From NCBI GenBank assembly GCA_958352885.1, contig CATWQI010000002.1, forward strand, positions 1 through 64,000: 64,000 bases of DNA, given 5' to 3'. Shown one piece after another: positions 1 through 8,586 of the stretch. Position 1 is the stretch's first letter. Each line of letters starts with the position of its first letter. Below the pieces are notes generated by a model. That model ran no database searches and was not told where the DNA came from. It worked only from the letters and a program-made list of their open reading frames with translations. A program made the position numbers and the translations under genes. The stretch comes from an uncultured Duncaniella sp. (lineage in GTDB: Bacteria; Bacteroidota; Bacteroidia; Bacteroidales; Muribaculaceae).

Positions 1-55
1 CCCCCGACCCTCTGCTTGTAAGGCAGATGCTCTGAACCAGCTGAGCTAAGCGCCC
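1..55 (-). tRNA. tRNA-Val (anticodon TAC), 3' part cut by window edge
   Basis: Read on the minus strand, the sequence starts GGGCGCT (acceptor arm), continues through a D-arm (TAGCTCAG) and reaches an anticodon stem-loop CTGC-CTTACAA-GCAG. The loop places TAC at the anticodon, which reads valine codons. The variable region and the start of the T-arm are visible; the T-loop and 3' acceptor strand lie outside the window. A textbook Bacteroidota promoter sits just upstream at 75-106. Confidence 0.9.
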
Positions 56-74
56 TTTCTCGTCTAAAGCGATG

Positions 75-106
75 CAAAGGTACGACACATTTTTGAACTG
101 ACCAAA
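75..106 (-). promoter_or_regulatory. Promoter of tRNA-Val
   Basis: On the minus strand there is TTTG (103-106), exactly 20 bases, then TACCTTTG (75-82), matching the Bacteroidota -33/-7 consensus TTTG/TAnnTTTG. Transcription would start near 68, about a dozen bases before the tRNA. Confidence 0.8.
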
Positions 107-412
107 TATTTTTGAAACTTTTTGCGATTTTTTTGAAATATTTTTTCGGGAGGGTGCAGCCGGACCAATTGAAGTATGGTGAATCATGTGATGTAAATAT
201 CACTAATATAATGAGTTAGATGGAGGATAAGTGAAGGCGTGAGGAGTGGAGTGAATTATTGGATTAGAGGGTTAGATGTAAGGATTATCCTGCTTATCGG
301 TCTGGCATAAAGTATAAGTATTGAAAATCAAAGAGTTATTGAGACAAAGGAAGAACGGATTGCGATAGTCTGTTAAAAAGTGTTTCATGAAACTTCATTT
401 TATAGGTATAAA
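107..412. other. Intergenic stretch with no gene seen
   Basis: A+T-rich DNA between the tRNA-Val promoter and the promoter of the coiled-coil gene. I see no convincing reading frame, tRNA or strong hairpin. It separates two divergent transcription units. Confidence 0.5.
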
Positions 413-444
413 TTGTCTATTATTGAAATAAATCACTAATTTTG
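413..444 (+). promoter_or_regulatory. Promoter of the coiled-coil/zapA unit
   Basis: TAATTTTG at 437-444 fits the Bacteroidota -7 element, with TTG at 413-415 about 21 bases upstream. The predicted start of transcription lies near 450, after the upstream GTG at 446, which is why the ATG at 464 is preferred as start of the next gene. Confidence 0.6.
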
Positions 445-463
445 TGTGAAAATTTGGAAAAGA

Positions 464-757
464 ATGGCAGGCAATCTTCAGCAACGTATCGATAAAATCG
501 AAGCAAAGGGAGCCCTGTTGGCTGAACGGTTCATCCTCATTCGGGATGCGAAACGGGCAGCTGACGAGCAGATAGCTGATCTCAATGCCACTATAGCGGG
601 TCTGCGGCGAAACATAGCAGACCTTAACCGCCAGGTGGAATACCTGAAAGTGGCGTCCGTGTTGACTCCCGACCACCACGATGTGGAGAAGACCAGGTCC
701 ATGCTCTCCGAATTAGTGCGCGAAATCGACAAGTGCATTCATCAGTTAAGCATTTGA
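464..757 (+). CDS. Small coiled-coil protein upstream of ZapA
   Basis: The product is a 97-residue, highly charged, almost entirely helical protein with heptad-like spacing of Leu/Ile/Val over about residues 5-70 and no membrane segment. I cannot assign a named family. A GTG at 446 would add six residues, but the promoter -7 box ends at 444, so ATG 464 is more likely. The stop codon overlaps the next start as TGATG, so the two genes are probably translationally coupled. A short cytoplasmic coiled coil encoded directly before ZapA suggests a division-ring partner comparable to ZapB; this is inference from position and shape only. Confidence 0.75.
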   Translation: MAGNLQQRIDKIEAKGALLAERFILIRDAKRAADEQIADLNATIAGLRRNIADLNRQVEYLKVASVLTPDHHDVEKTRSMLSELVREIDKCIHQLSI

Positions 758-1074
758 TGGCAGATAAACTCCTCAACATATCTATCCGTATAGCCGACCA
801 GCCGCGTATGCACCTCCGAATCCCTGCTGACCAGGAGGAGATAGTACGAAAGGCTGAAGCCAATATTAATGAATTATGGCGCAAATGGTCGGCAATGGAC
901 GATTTCAAAGACAAGACCTCAGGCGAGATACTTGCGATGGTGACTTTCCGGTTTGCCCAGCTGTACTTCAGCGCCGAAGAGGCTTCACATAAGGTCGAGA
1001 AGACTCTCGAAAGTCTCGAAAAGACTCTTGACAGGCTTCTGCTTGACATAGACCAACCCACTGCCGAGGGTTAA
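757..1074 (+). CDS. zapA: Cell division protein ZapA
   Basis: The 105-residue product starts MADKLLNISIRIADQP and has the ZapA layout: an N-terminal beta-rich part with a conserved block near residues 25-40 (EEIVRKAEANINELW) and a long C-terminal coiled coil (about residues 60-95). ZapA tetramers cross-link FtsZ filaments at the division site. The start at 757 overlaps the stop of the upstream gene; a GTG at 733 would give an extra N-terminus lying inside that gene and is less likely. A structured RNA follows immediately. Confidence 0.85.
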   Translation: MADKLLNISIRIADQPRMHLRIPADQEEIVRKAEANINELWRKWSAMDDFKDKTSGEILAMVTFRFAQLYFSAEEASHKVEKTLESLEKTLDRLLLDIDQPTAEG

Positions 1075-1089
1075 GTGACCGGAGGGTCA

Positions 1090-1206
1090 CGGATTATACT
1101 TCCGGCGCCTAAAGCGAGTTCACGCACGCTCAACTCATTTTACTGTCCCCTCGCAGGATGCTGCGGGATAAGGGCTGTGAGACGGTTGAAACGTGCATTT
1201 TTTATA
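1090..1206 (+). ncRNA. ssrS: Structured RNA, candidate 6S RNA
   Basis: The gap between zapA and rny folds into one long interrupted rod. GCACG (1124-1128) and CAAC (1131-1134) pair with CGTGC (1192-1196) and GTTG (1185-1188). A wide unpaired bubble (about 1135-1146 opposite 1175-1184) follows. Above it CCC pairs with GGG (1147-1149/1172-1174) and a 7-bp stem (1150-1156/1161-1167) is capped by GATG. A T-rich run follows from 1198. A rod with a central bubble is the 6S RNA plan, and ssrS lies next to zapA in many Proteobacteria. 6S RNA binds housekeeping RNA polymerase. A separate perfect hairpin (1075-1090) precedes it. Ends are uncertain. Confidence 0.55.
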
Positions 1207-1238
1207 TAAATTTTTAATCACATTCTCTATCCCACATT

Positions 1239-2783
1239 ATGGATATAATAATTTACATCTGTGTTGCGATTGTTGTCACCGCTGCCGTCACTGTGGCAGT
1301 GCTGCTGGCAGTGCAACGCTCCACAGCCCGTTCGCGAGCCAAATCAATAGTTGAAAATGCCGAACGTGAAGCCGAGGTCATCATGAAAAACAAGCTTCTT
1401 GAGGCAAAGGAGCAGGAGCTCCGCATCAAGGCGGATGCTGAGAAAGCCGCCAACCAGCGTCTGCAGAAGGTTCAGGTCGAAGAATCGAAAATCAAGCAGC
1501 GTCAGGCCCAGCTCAACCAGCAGCAGAGCGACAATGCCCGTGCGCGTAACGAGAACGAGCAGGTACGCCAGAATCTGGAAGCCCAGACAGCTGTGGTGGA
1601 GCAGCGCAAGGAGGAACTTGACCGTCTGCGCCGTACAGCCCAGGATACTCTTGAGCATATTTCCGGACTCTCAAGCGAGGAGGCAAAGGAAAAACTGATA
1701 GAGTCGCTTAAGGATGAGGCTAAGACTGCCGCAAGCGCATATATAAACGATATAATGGATGAGGCGAAGATGACTGCCAACAAGGAAGCTAAACGCATCG
1801 TGGTGCAGTCAATCCAGCGTCTTGCCACTGAAACCGCCATTGAGAACTCGGTGACAGTGTTCCATATCGACAGTGACGAAATAAAGGGTCGCATCATCGG
1901 TCGTGAGGGTCGCAATATCCGTGCCCTCGAGGCAGCCACAGGAATTGAAATCATAGTCGATGACACCCCTGAGGCTATAGTGCTTTCAGGCTTCGACCCT
2001 GTGCGCCGTGAAATTGCCCGTCTTGCGCTACATCAGCTTGTGGCGGACGGACGTATCCATCCCGCACGTATTGAAGAAGTGGTGGCAAAGGTGCGCAAGC
2101 AGATCGAGGAGGAAATCATCGAGACCGGAAAGCGTACGGCTATCGACCTCGGTATTCACGGTCTGCACCCCGACCTGATACGTATGGTGGGCAAGATGAA
2201 GTATCGCTCAAGCTACGGGCAGAATCTGCTTCAGCACTCACGTGAGACAGCCAATCTGTGTGCCATCATGGCAGCCGAGCTCGGTCTCAACCCGAAGAAG
2301 GCACGCCGTGCGGGTCTGCTTCATGATATAGGCAAGGTGCCTGACGAAGAGCCTGAACTTCCCCATGCCCTTCTCGGTATGAAACTTGCAGAGAAGTACA
2401 AGGAAAAACCCGAAATCTGCAATGCCATCGGAGCTCACCACGATGAGATAGAACAGACATCCCTCCTTGCGCCTATAGTGCAGGTGTGTGATGCCATCTC
2501 GGGAGCCCGTCCAGGTGCACGCCGTGAAATAGTGGAGGCATACATCAAGCGTCTCAACGACCTTGAGCAGCTTGCCCTATCTTATCCGGGTGTAATCAAG
2601 ACTTACGCCATCCAGGCAGGCCGCGAACTCCGAGTGATAGTTGGAGCTGACAAGATTGACGATATGGAGACTGAAAAGCTCTCTACCGAGATAGCACGTC
2701 GCATTCAGGACGAGATGACTTATCCCGGACAGGTGAAGATCACAGTAATCCGCGAGACTCGTTCCGTAAGCTTCGCCAAGTAA
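1239..2783 (+). CDS. rny: Ribonuclease Y
   Basis: The 514-residue protein has the full RNase Y order: an N-terminal membrane helix (about residues 4-24), a long Glu/Lys/Gln-rich coiled coil (about 25-190), a KH RNA-binding domain with the GREG loop at 221-224, and an HD phosphohydrolase domain with the metal-binding His-Asp pair at 362-363 (LLHDIGK). The enzyme is a membrane-anchored endoribonuclease that starts mRNA decay. The next gene, 12 bases on, encodes a RicT/PSP1 protein, a known RNase Y partner in Bacillus subtilis. Full length, no defect seen. Confidence 0.95.
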   Translation: MDIIIYICVAIVVTAAVTVAVLLAVQRSTARSRAKSIVENAEREAEVIMKNKLLEAKEQELRIKADAEKAANQRLQKVQVEESKIKQRQAQLNQQQSDNARARNENEQVRQNLEAQTAVVEQRKEELDRLRRTAQDTLEHISGLSSEEAKEKLIESLKDEAKTAASAYINDIMDEAKMTANKEAKRIVVQSIQRLATETAIENSVTVFHIDSDEIKGRIIGREGRNIRALEAATGIEIIVDDTPEAIVLSGFDPVRREIARLALHQLVADGRIHPARIEEVVAKVRKQIEEEIIETGKRTAIDLGIHGLHPDLIRMVGKMKYRSSYGQNLLQHSRETANLCAIMAAELGLNPKKARRAGLLHDIGKVPDEEPELPHALLGMKLAEKYKEKPEICNAIGAHHDEIEQTSLLAPIVQVCDAISGARPGARREIVEAYIKRLNDLEQLALSYPGVIKTYAIQAGRELRVIVGADKIDDMETEKLSTEIARRIQDEMTYPGQVKITVIRETRSVSFAK

Positions 2784-2795
2784 GGAGGCAATCCG

Positions 2796-4169
2796 ATGGA
2801 AGATAAGGAAAGAAAATGCCCCCGCGGAAAACTCCATTGCTTCAATTGGCTTGAGGATATTCCCGGCGGACTGGCTGACTTCGACATTGTAGAGGTGCAG
2901 TTCAAGAATACCCGCAAGGGATTCTACCGTAACTCCTCGAATCTTCAGCTCGAAATCGGGGATATGGTGGCGGTAGAGGCCTCTCCCGGTCATGACATAG
3001 GCAGGGTGACGCTTGTGGGCAAACTTGTGGCGCTCCAGATGCGTCGTGCCAATGTGAAGCCGGATGCCGAAATTCGCCGTGTGTTCCGAAAGGCGAAGCC
3101 TGCTGACCTTGAAAAGTATGAGGAGGCAAAGGCGCGCGAGAACGACACCATGATTCGTTCCCGCAAGATAGCCGAATCTCTGCAGCTTAACATGAAAATA
3201 GGCGATGTGGAGTACCAGGGTGACGGCAACAAAGCCATATTCTACTACATTGCGGATGAGCGTGTGGACTTCCGTCAGCTCATCAAGGTGCTTGCGGAGA
3301 CATTCAAGGTCCGCATCGAGATGAAGCAGATTGGAGCGCGCCAGGAGGCTGGACGTATAGGCGGTATCGGCTCCTGCGGACGTCCGCTGTGCTGCGCGAG
3401 CTGGATGACTAATTTCGTGTCAGTCGGTACCAGTGCCGCCCGTTATCAGGATATATCGCTCAATCCTCAGAAACTTGCGGGACAGTGTGCCAAGCTGAAA
3501 TGCTGTCTTAACTTCGAGGTAGACACGTATGTCGAGAGTGCCCGCCATCTTCCCGGCAAGGAGGTGCGTCTTGAGACTGCCGACAACACATATTACCACT
3601 TTAAGACTGATATCTTCAAGAAGGAAATCACATATTCCACCGACAAGCAGATCGCCGCAAATCTCGTGACAATTGATGCTGCGCGAGCTTTTGAGGTGAT
3701 AGAGATGAACCGCCGCGGTGAGAAGCCTGTTAAGCTCGCCCGTGAAGGTGAGGAGAAGGCAAACGCACGGCAAAAACCTATTGACCTCGCCGCCCAGGAT
3801 GACCTAACACGTTTTGACAAAGCCAAGAAGAAGAAACGCAAGAAAGGGTCCGGAAAGGGAGGTGACAATGCTCCCAACGGTGCTCCCCAGGGACAACCCA
3901 AGAGTGAAAACCGGCAGGAAGGTGGCAACGGTCAGCAGCGTGGCGATAAGCGGCAACGCTCCGGCAAGGGGAATGGAAACCCGCAGCAGCCCAAGCAACA
4001 GCAGCCAAGGTCTCAGAACCAGCCGAAGCAGCAACAGGCACAAGGTCAGCAGCCCAGGCCGCCTAAGGCTCCGAGACCGTCCCAGCAACAGTCTCCGCAG
4101 GCTGCCCCGCGTCCTAATCGTGCGCCAAAGGCATTCCGTGACAATCAGGACAACAAGGAAAATTCATGA
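2796..4169 (+). CDS. PSP1 domain protein, RicT (YaaT) family
   Basis: The 457-residue protein carries the PSP1/RicT core (about residues 30-280) with conserved cysteines: C8 and C15 near the N-terminus, then C194, C199, C200, C231, C236 and C237. In B. subtilis RicT is part of the Fe-S cluster-carrying RicAFT complex that directs RNase Y; here rny is immediately upstream, supporting the same role. After about residue 335 comes a Lys-rich stretch followed by roughly 110 residues of Gln/Pro/Asn/Arg low-complexity sequence, probably disordered and perhaps RNA-binding. A clear Shine-Dalgarno (AAGGAGG, about 2782-2788) precedes the ATG, unusual in this genome. Confidence 0.88.
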   Translation: MEDKERKCPRGKLHCFNWLEDIPGGLADFDIVEVQFKNTRKGFYRNSSNLQLEIGDMVAVEASPGHDIGRVTLVGKLVALQMRRANVKPDAEIRRVFRKAKPADLEKYEEAKARENDTMIRSRKIAESLQLNMKIGDVEYQGDGNKAIFYYIADERVDFRQLIKVLAETFKVRIEMKQIGARQEAGRIGGIGSCGRPLCCASWMTNFVSVGTSAARYQDISLNPQKLAGQCAKLKCCLNFEVDTYVESARHLPGKEVRLETADNTYYHFKTDIFKKEITYSTDKQIAANLVTIDAARAFEVIEMNRRGEKPVKLAREGEEKANARQKPIDLAAQDDLTRFDKAKKKKRKKGSGKGGDNAPNGAPQGQPKSENRQEGGNGQQRGDKRQRSGKGNGNPQQPKQQQPRSQNQPKQQQAQGQQPRPPKAPRPSQQQSPQAAPRPNRAPKAFRDNQDNKENS

Positions 4170-4173
4170 CAAT

Positions 4174-4671
4174 ATGCGCGGTATACTACCGATAGTATTG
4201 CTGTTAACCATGCTTCTCGGGGCCTGCAGCCCCGGGATGCGTGATTATAGCAGGTGGGATAATATCCCCGTCAAGGGGTGGGTATACGGTGATACCGTCC
4301 CCCTCCTTCTTGTCGACACGTCGCTCTATGACAATGATTCGATTGTCACTGGAGAGCTATGTGTGGCGCTACGCCACAGCAGCGATTATCCTTATTCGAA
4401 CCTATGGCTCGAAGTGACTTATCACAGTGACCGGCATATGATGGTGCGTGACACGCTTGATATAACTCTTGCCGACGTGTTCGGCAGATGGCTTGGCAGG
4501 GGGTTCGGTGCCAGTTACCAGCAGTCGGTGCTTGTAAGTCCCTCGGCAGTGGTCGATATCACCCGTCCGGTGGCGGTGCGCCATATCATGCGTGTGGATA
4601 CGCTGCGCGGCGTCGACCAGATAGGTGTGTCAATAAGCCCGGCAACAACTAATCACAATATACGCAAATGA
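4174..4671 (+). CDS. gldH: GldH-type lipoprotein
   Basis: The product is 165 residues with a lipoprotein signal peptide (hydrophobic residues 4-16, lipobox LLGAC), followed by a compact beta-rich domain with no membrane segments. It matches the GldH family, first described in Flavobacterium gliding and widespread in non-gliding Bacteroidales, where its role is unclear. The ATG at 4174 lies 4 bases after the PSP1 stop. A longer frame opens upstream inside the PSP1 gene but has no signal peptide, so the short start is chosen. Its stop overlaps the next start (ATGA). Confidence 0.8.
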   Translation: MRGILPIVLLLTMLLGACSPGMRDYSRWDNIPVKGWVYGDTVPLLLVDTSLYDNDSIVTGELCVALRHSSDYPYSNLWLEVTYHSDRHMMVRDTLDITLADVFGRWLGRGFGASYQQSVLVSPSAVVDITRPVAVRHIMRVDTLRGVDQIGVSISPATTNHNIRK

Positions 4672-7600
4672 AAAAGTTTTTTATCTCCTTAGGGTTGTGC
4701 GCCGTCATGGGCGTGGCAAGTGCCTCGTCGCCTCTGTGGCTCCGCAACACAGCCTTGTCGCCCGACGGTAAGACGATTGCGTTTACCTATAAGGGACACA
4801 TTTACACAGTGCCCGTGACTGGCGGCGATGCGCGCCAGATAACATCGGGCAGCAGTTACAATACTACTCCGAAGTGGAGTCCGGACGGGTCGAAGATTGC
4901 CTTCGGAAGTGACCGCGAGGGTTCTATGGACATATTCATTGTGGAGCGCAACGGCGGTCGTCCTGTCCGTCTGACCACGCATTCCGGCAACGAAACGTTG
5001 CTCGGATTCAAGGATAATGACCATGTGCTCTATTCATCCTCCGTGCTCCCTGACCGCAAGGCGGCATCAGGGGCATTCTTCCCGCAGACCTATGTAGTGG
5101 CTACAGATGCAAGCCGTCCCGAGCTCTACCTGTCTATGCCGATGCGGGCAGCCGATGCTGACGCCTCAGGCAGAATCCTCTATCAGGACCGCAAGGGCTA
5201 TGAGAATGAATGGCGCAAGCATGAGACCTCCTCGTCGACCGGCGACATATGGATGTACGACAAAGGCGCATTCAAGCGTATAACCGATTTCCCGGGAAAT
5301 GACCAGAATCCCGTGTGGGGAGCCGGTGACACCTTCTATTATATAAGCGAGGAGGACGGCACCCTCAATGTTTACAGCCGTTCGGCTGACGGCAGCGGCA
5401 AGAAGCAGCTGACCAAATTCACCAATCATCCTGTCCGCTCGCTTTCGGCTGACCGCTCTGGCAATCTCGCTTTCAGCTGGGATGGTGAAATCTATACACT
5501 CGCTCCCGGAGCCGAGCCAAGGAAAGTCAATGTCAATATAGTCACTGACGATTATACTCGTGTTCCCTCAGGTGCCACACGCACTATGGGCGCATCGAAC
5601 ATTGCGGTTTCTCCTGACGGGGAAACTGTGGCATTTGTGCTTGAGGGAGATGTATATCTGACATCTACCGAATTCGAGACCACCCGCCGTGTCACCAACA
5701 CACCGGAGCAGGAGCGATGCGTGGATTTCGCTCCCGACGGACGTTCGATTGTGTATGACAGCGAGCGTGACGGCATATGGCAGCTGTTCACTGCTACCAT
5801 CAAGGATAAGTCGGAGAAATCGATGCTTTATGCGACAGAACTTGTTGAAGAGCCTCTGTATAAGAGCTCCGCACCTGCTTTCCAGCCGGATTACAGCCCG
5901 GACGGCAAGAAGGTTGCGTTCCTTGAGGACCGTACCACCCTGCGTGTGATAGACCTCGATACCAAGAAAGTGACCACCGCCCTTGACGGCAAGTACAATT
6001 ACTCGTATACCGATGGAGACATCAGCTTCGAATGGAGTCCCGACAGCCGTTGGCTTCTTGCCGATTATATAGGCATTGGCGGCTGGAATAATACCGACAT
6101 AGCTCTTGTCAAGGCTGACGGGTCGGAAGTGATTGACCTTTCGGAAAGCGGTTATAGTGACGGACAGGGTCAATGGGCTATGGACGGCAAAGCTGTGACC
6201 TGGACCACCGGAAAGTATGGCTACAAGAGCCATGGTAGCTGGGGCAACGAGAATGACGTGGTGATAATGTTCCTTGATGGTGACGCTTATGACCGATTCA
6301 ATATGACTGAGGAGGAAATCAAGCTTGCCGATAAGGCGGAGAAGGACAAGAAGGACTCTGCTGACAATAAGGACGACAAGAAAGATAAGAAAGGTAAGAA
6401 GGACAAGAAGGGGAAGGATGAGAAAGCCGGCAAGGCTGACGATGTCAAGCCTCTTGTATTCGACCTTGACAACCGCCGCTACCGTAAGGCACGCCTTACC
6501 GCTTCCCCCTCCCGTATGGGCGCATATTACCTTTCAAATAAGGGTGACAAGCTCTACTATGTGGCATCAAGTCCCGACGGACGCTCGCTCTATGAGCGTG
6601 ACCTCAAGGAGGGTGATACCAAGACTCTTGTCAAGGGTCTGAGCGCATGGGGGATTGTGCCTGACAAGAAGGGTGAGAACATATTTGTGAACACAGGTTC
6701 AGGAATCAAGAAAATTAACCTCTCCAACGGCAAGCAGGAGCCTGTGAAATTCAGCGCGGACATAACAAACTCGCCTGCCGAACGCCGTCAGTACATCTAT
6801 GACCATATGTGGCGACAGGTGCGTGACAAGTTCTATGATGTCAATCTTCACGGTGTGGATTGGGATATGTACAAGGAAGCATATGCCAAGTTCCTCCCTT
6901 ACATAAACAATAATTATGACTTTGCTATCCTTCTGAGCGAAATCCTCGGGGAGCTCAACGCTTCGCATACCGGAGGTCGCTACTATGGCACCGGAGGTAA
7001 CTACCGCCAGGCTACTGCATCGCTCGGCGCGTTCTTCAATCCCGCTCATGCCGGCGACGGTCTCGAAGTAGCCGAAGTGGTAAAGCGCGGTCCTCTTGAC
7101 TCAAAGTCGGCAGGTGTGCAGGCAGGCGACGTGATTCTTGCTATCAATGATTCCGTAATCAAGGCAGGAGCCGATTACTATCCTCTCCTTGACGGTAAGA
7201 GCGGCAAGAAGGTGAAGCTTAATGTGCGCAGGAAGTCAGGCAAGGATGAGGTTGTTTACGTGCGTCCCATTTCGTCAGGGCGCCTCGGCAGTCTGCTTTA
7301 CGAACGCTGGGTGGAGCGCAACGAACAGATTGTCGACAGTGTGTCCGGCGGTCGCATAGGCTATATCCATATCGAGGGTATGGATGCCTCGAGCTTCAGC
7401 AATGCTTACGAGCGCCTGCTTGGCAAATACCGCAATTGTGATGCGGTAGTGGTGGATACACGCCACAACGGAGGCGGCTGGCTGCACAATGATGTGGCTC
7501 TGCTGCTCAACGGCAAGGAGAATGTCCGCTATTCGCCCCGTGGCAAATACATAGGCAGTGACCCGTTCTCTCAGTGGACCAAGCCTTCTGTAATGCTTGT

Positions 7601-7904
7601 TGACGAGAGCAATTACAGCGATGCGCACGGTACCCCCTACGTATATCAGACTCTTAAGATTGGCGATGTGGTAGGTGCTCCCGTACCCGGCACTATGACT
7701 GCTGTATGGTGGGAGACCCAGATTGATCCGACAATTGTGTTCGGCATACCCCAGGTGACTTCGCTGGACCGCAACGGTCAGCCGCTTGAGAACAAGCAGC
7801 TCAAGCCGGATGTGGAGATATACAATGCGCCTGACCAGGTGCTTCGCGGAGTTGACCAGCAGCTCGAGGGTGCTACACGCCATCTGATGAAAAAACTTAA
7901 ATGA
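4668..7904 (+). CDS. Tricorn-type protease, periplasmic
   Basis: The 1078-residue protein has a Sec signal peptide (residues 1-20), WD40/PD40-like propeller repeats (recurring SPDG and WSPDG motifs to about residue 500), a Lys/Asp-rich linker (about 550-590), a tricorn C1 domain, a PDZ domain (about 790-870) and an S41-type catalytic domain. The expected catalytic residues are visible: His767 (ASHTGG) and Ser984-Asp985 (NYSDAHG). Tricorn proteases cut peptides processively, the propellers gating substrate entry; here it would act in the periplasm. Start overlaps the gldH stop, stop overlaps the Nudix start, so it sits mid-operon. Confidence 0.9.
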   Translation: MKKFFISLGLCAVMGVASASSPLWLRNTALSPDGKTIAFTYKGHIYTVPVTGGDARQITSGSSYNTTPKWSPDGSKIAFGSDREGSMDIFIVERNGGRPVRLTTHSGNETLLGFKDNDHVLYSSSVLPDRKAASGAFFPQTYVVATDASRPELYLSMPMRAADADASGRILYQDRKGYENEWRKHETSSSTGDIWMYDKGAFKRITDFPGNDQNPVWGAGDTFYYISEEDGTLNVYSRSADGSGKKQLTKFTNHPVRSLSADRSGNLAFSWDGEIYTLAPGAEPRKVNVNIVTDDYTRVPSGATRTMGASNIAVSPDGETVAFVLEGDVYLTSTEFETTRRVTNTPEQERCVDFAPDGRSIVYDSERDGIWQLFTATIKDKSEKSMLYATELVEEPLYKSSAPAFQPDYSPDGKKVAFLEDRTTLRVIDLDTKKVTTALDGKYNYSYTDGDISFEWSPDSRWLLADYIGIGGWNNTDIALVKADGSEVIDLSESGYSDGQGQWAMDGKAVTWTTGKYGYKSHGSWGNENDVVIMFLDGDAYDRFNMTEEEIKLADKAEKDKKDSADNKDDKKDKKGKKDKKGKDEKAGKADDVKPLVFDLDNRRYRKARLTASPSRMGAYYLSNKGDKLYYVASSPDGRSLYERDLKEGDTKTLVKGLSAWGIVPDKKGENIFVNTGSGIKKINLSNGKQEPVKFSADITNSPAERRQYIYDHMWRQVRDKFYDVNLHGVDWDMYKEAYAKFLPYINNNYDFAILLSEILGELNASHTGGRYYGTGGNYRQATASLGAFFNPAHAGDGLEVAEVVKRGPLDSKSAGVQAGDVILAINDSVIKAGADYYPLLDGKSGKKVKLNVRRKSGKDEVVYVRPISSGRLGSLLYERWVERNEQIVDSVSGGRIGYIHIEGMDASSFSNAYERLLGKYRNCDAVVVDTRHNGGGWLHNDVALLLNGKENVRYSPRGKYIGSDPFSQWTKPSVMLVDESNYSDAHGTPYVYQTLKIGDVVGAPVPGTMTAVWWETQIDPTIVFGIPQVTSLDRNGQPLENKQLKPDVEIYNAPDQVLRGVDQQLEGATRHLMKKLK

Positions 7905-8458
7905 TGACTGGCAACGATGATGATATGAAGTGGAAGGTACTCAGTACTGAGTACCTTTTCACCCGTCCATGGCTCACGGTGCGTCGTGACGAGGTACAGC
8001 TCCCCAACGGTAAGATTCATCCCGAGTACTATGTGCTGGAGTATCCTACGTGGGTCAATGTGATAGCCTTGACTGCCGATGGAAAGTTTGTGATGGTGAA
8101 GCAGTACCGTCACGGACTCGGCATAGTTGCGACCGAACTGTGTGCCGGAGTTGCGGAGCCGGGTGAGACTCCTTTGGCGGCGGCTCAGCGAGAGCTGCTG
8201 GAGGAGACCGGGTTCGGGGGTGGTGAATGGGAGCTGAATATGGTGGTTTCTGCCAATCCGGGCAGTCAGACAAACCTCAGTTACTCGTTCATAGCCCGCG
8301 GAGTGGAAAAGCTCGATGTCCAGCATCTTGACGAGACCGAGGATGTGCGTGTGGAGATTCTCTCGGAGGATGAGGTTTACTCCATGCTTGCTAACGATGA
8401 ACTCAAACAGGCGCTAATGGCTGCGCCATTGTGGAAGTACTTCGCTCTGAAAAAGTAA
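7901..8458 (+). CDS. Nudix hydrolase, ADP-ribose pyrophosphatase-like
   Basis: The 185-residue protein has an intact Nudix box at about residues 83-105, with the diagnostic REL-LEE-TGF core fitting GX5EX7REUXEEXGU. The N-terminal beta-strand region with WVNVIALTADGKFVMVKQYR is typical of the ADP-ribose/NDP-sugar pyrophosphatase branch (NudF-like), which hydrolyses nucleoside diphosphates linked to sugars. Exact substrate cannot be told. ATG overlaps the stop of the tricorn gene by 4 bases (ATGA), so it is last in that operon; a terminator follows. Confidence 0.88.
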   Translation: MMTGNDDDMKWKVLSTEYLFTRPWLTVRRDEVQLPNGKIHPEYYVLEYPTWVNVIALTADGKFVMVKQYRHGLGIVATELCAGVAEPGETPLAAAQRELLEETGFGGGEWELNMVVSANPGSQTNLSYSFIARGVEKLDVQHLDETEDVRVEILSEDEVYSMLANDELKQALMAAPLWKYFALKK

Positions 8459-8483
8459 GGCGTAGGCTTCTGACATATAAAAT

Positions 8484-8531
8484 ATATTTCCCGGCTGCAA
8501 ATGCTTGATTTGCGGTCGGGAAATATGTTTT
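8484..8531. terminator. Bidirectional terminator between convergent genes
   Basis: A 10-bp stem ATATTTCCCG (8484-8493) pairs with CGGGAAATAT (8517-8526), with further pairing inside, followed by TTTT on the plus strand and flanked by A/T on the other side. It lies between the Nudix gene and the leftward sigma/anti-sigma operon. Confidence 0.75.
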
Positions 8532-8586
8532 AATTGTATATGTGGATTTTAGAGTTGTGTTGGCGTCAGTGTCGACCGCCCGTTCA

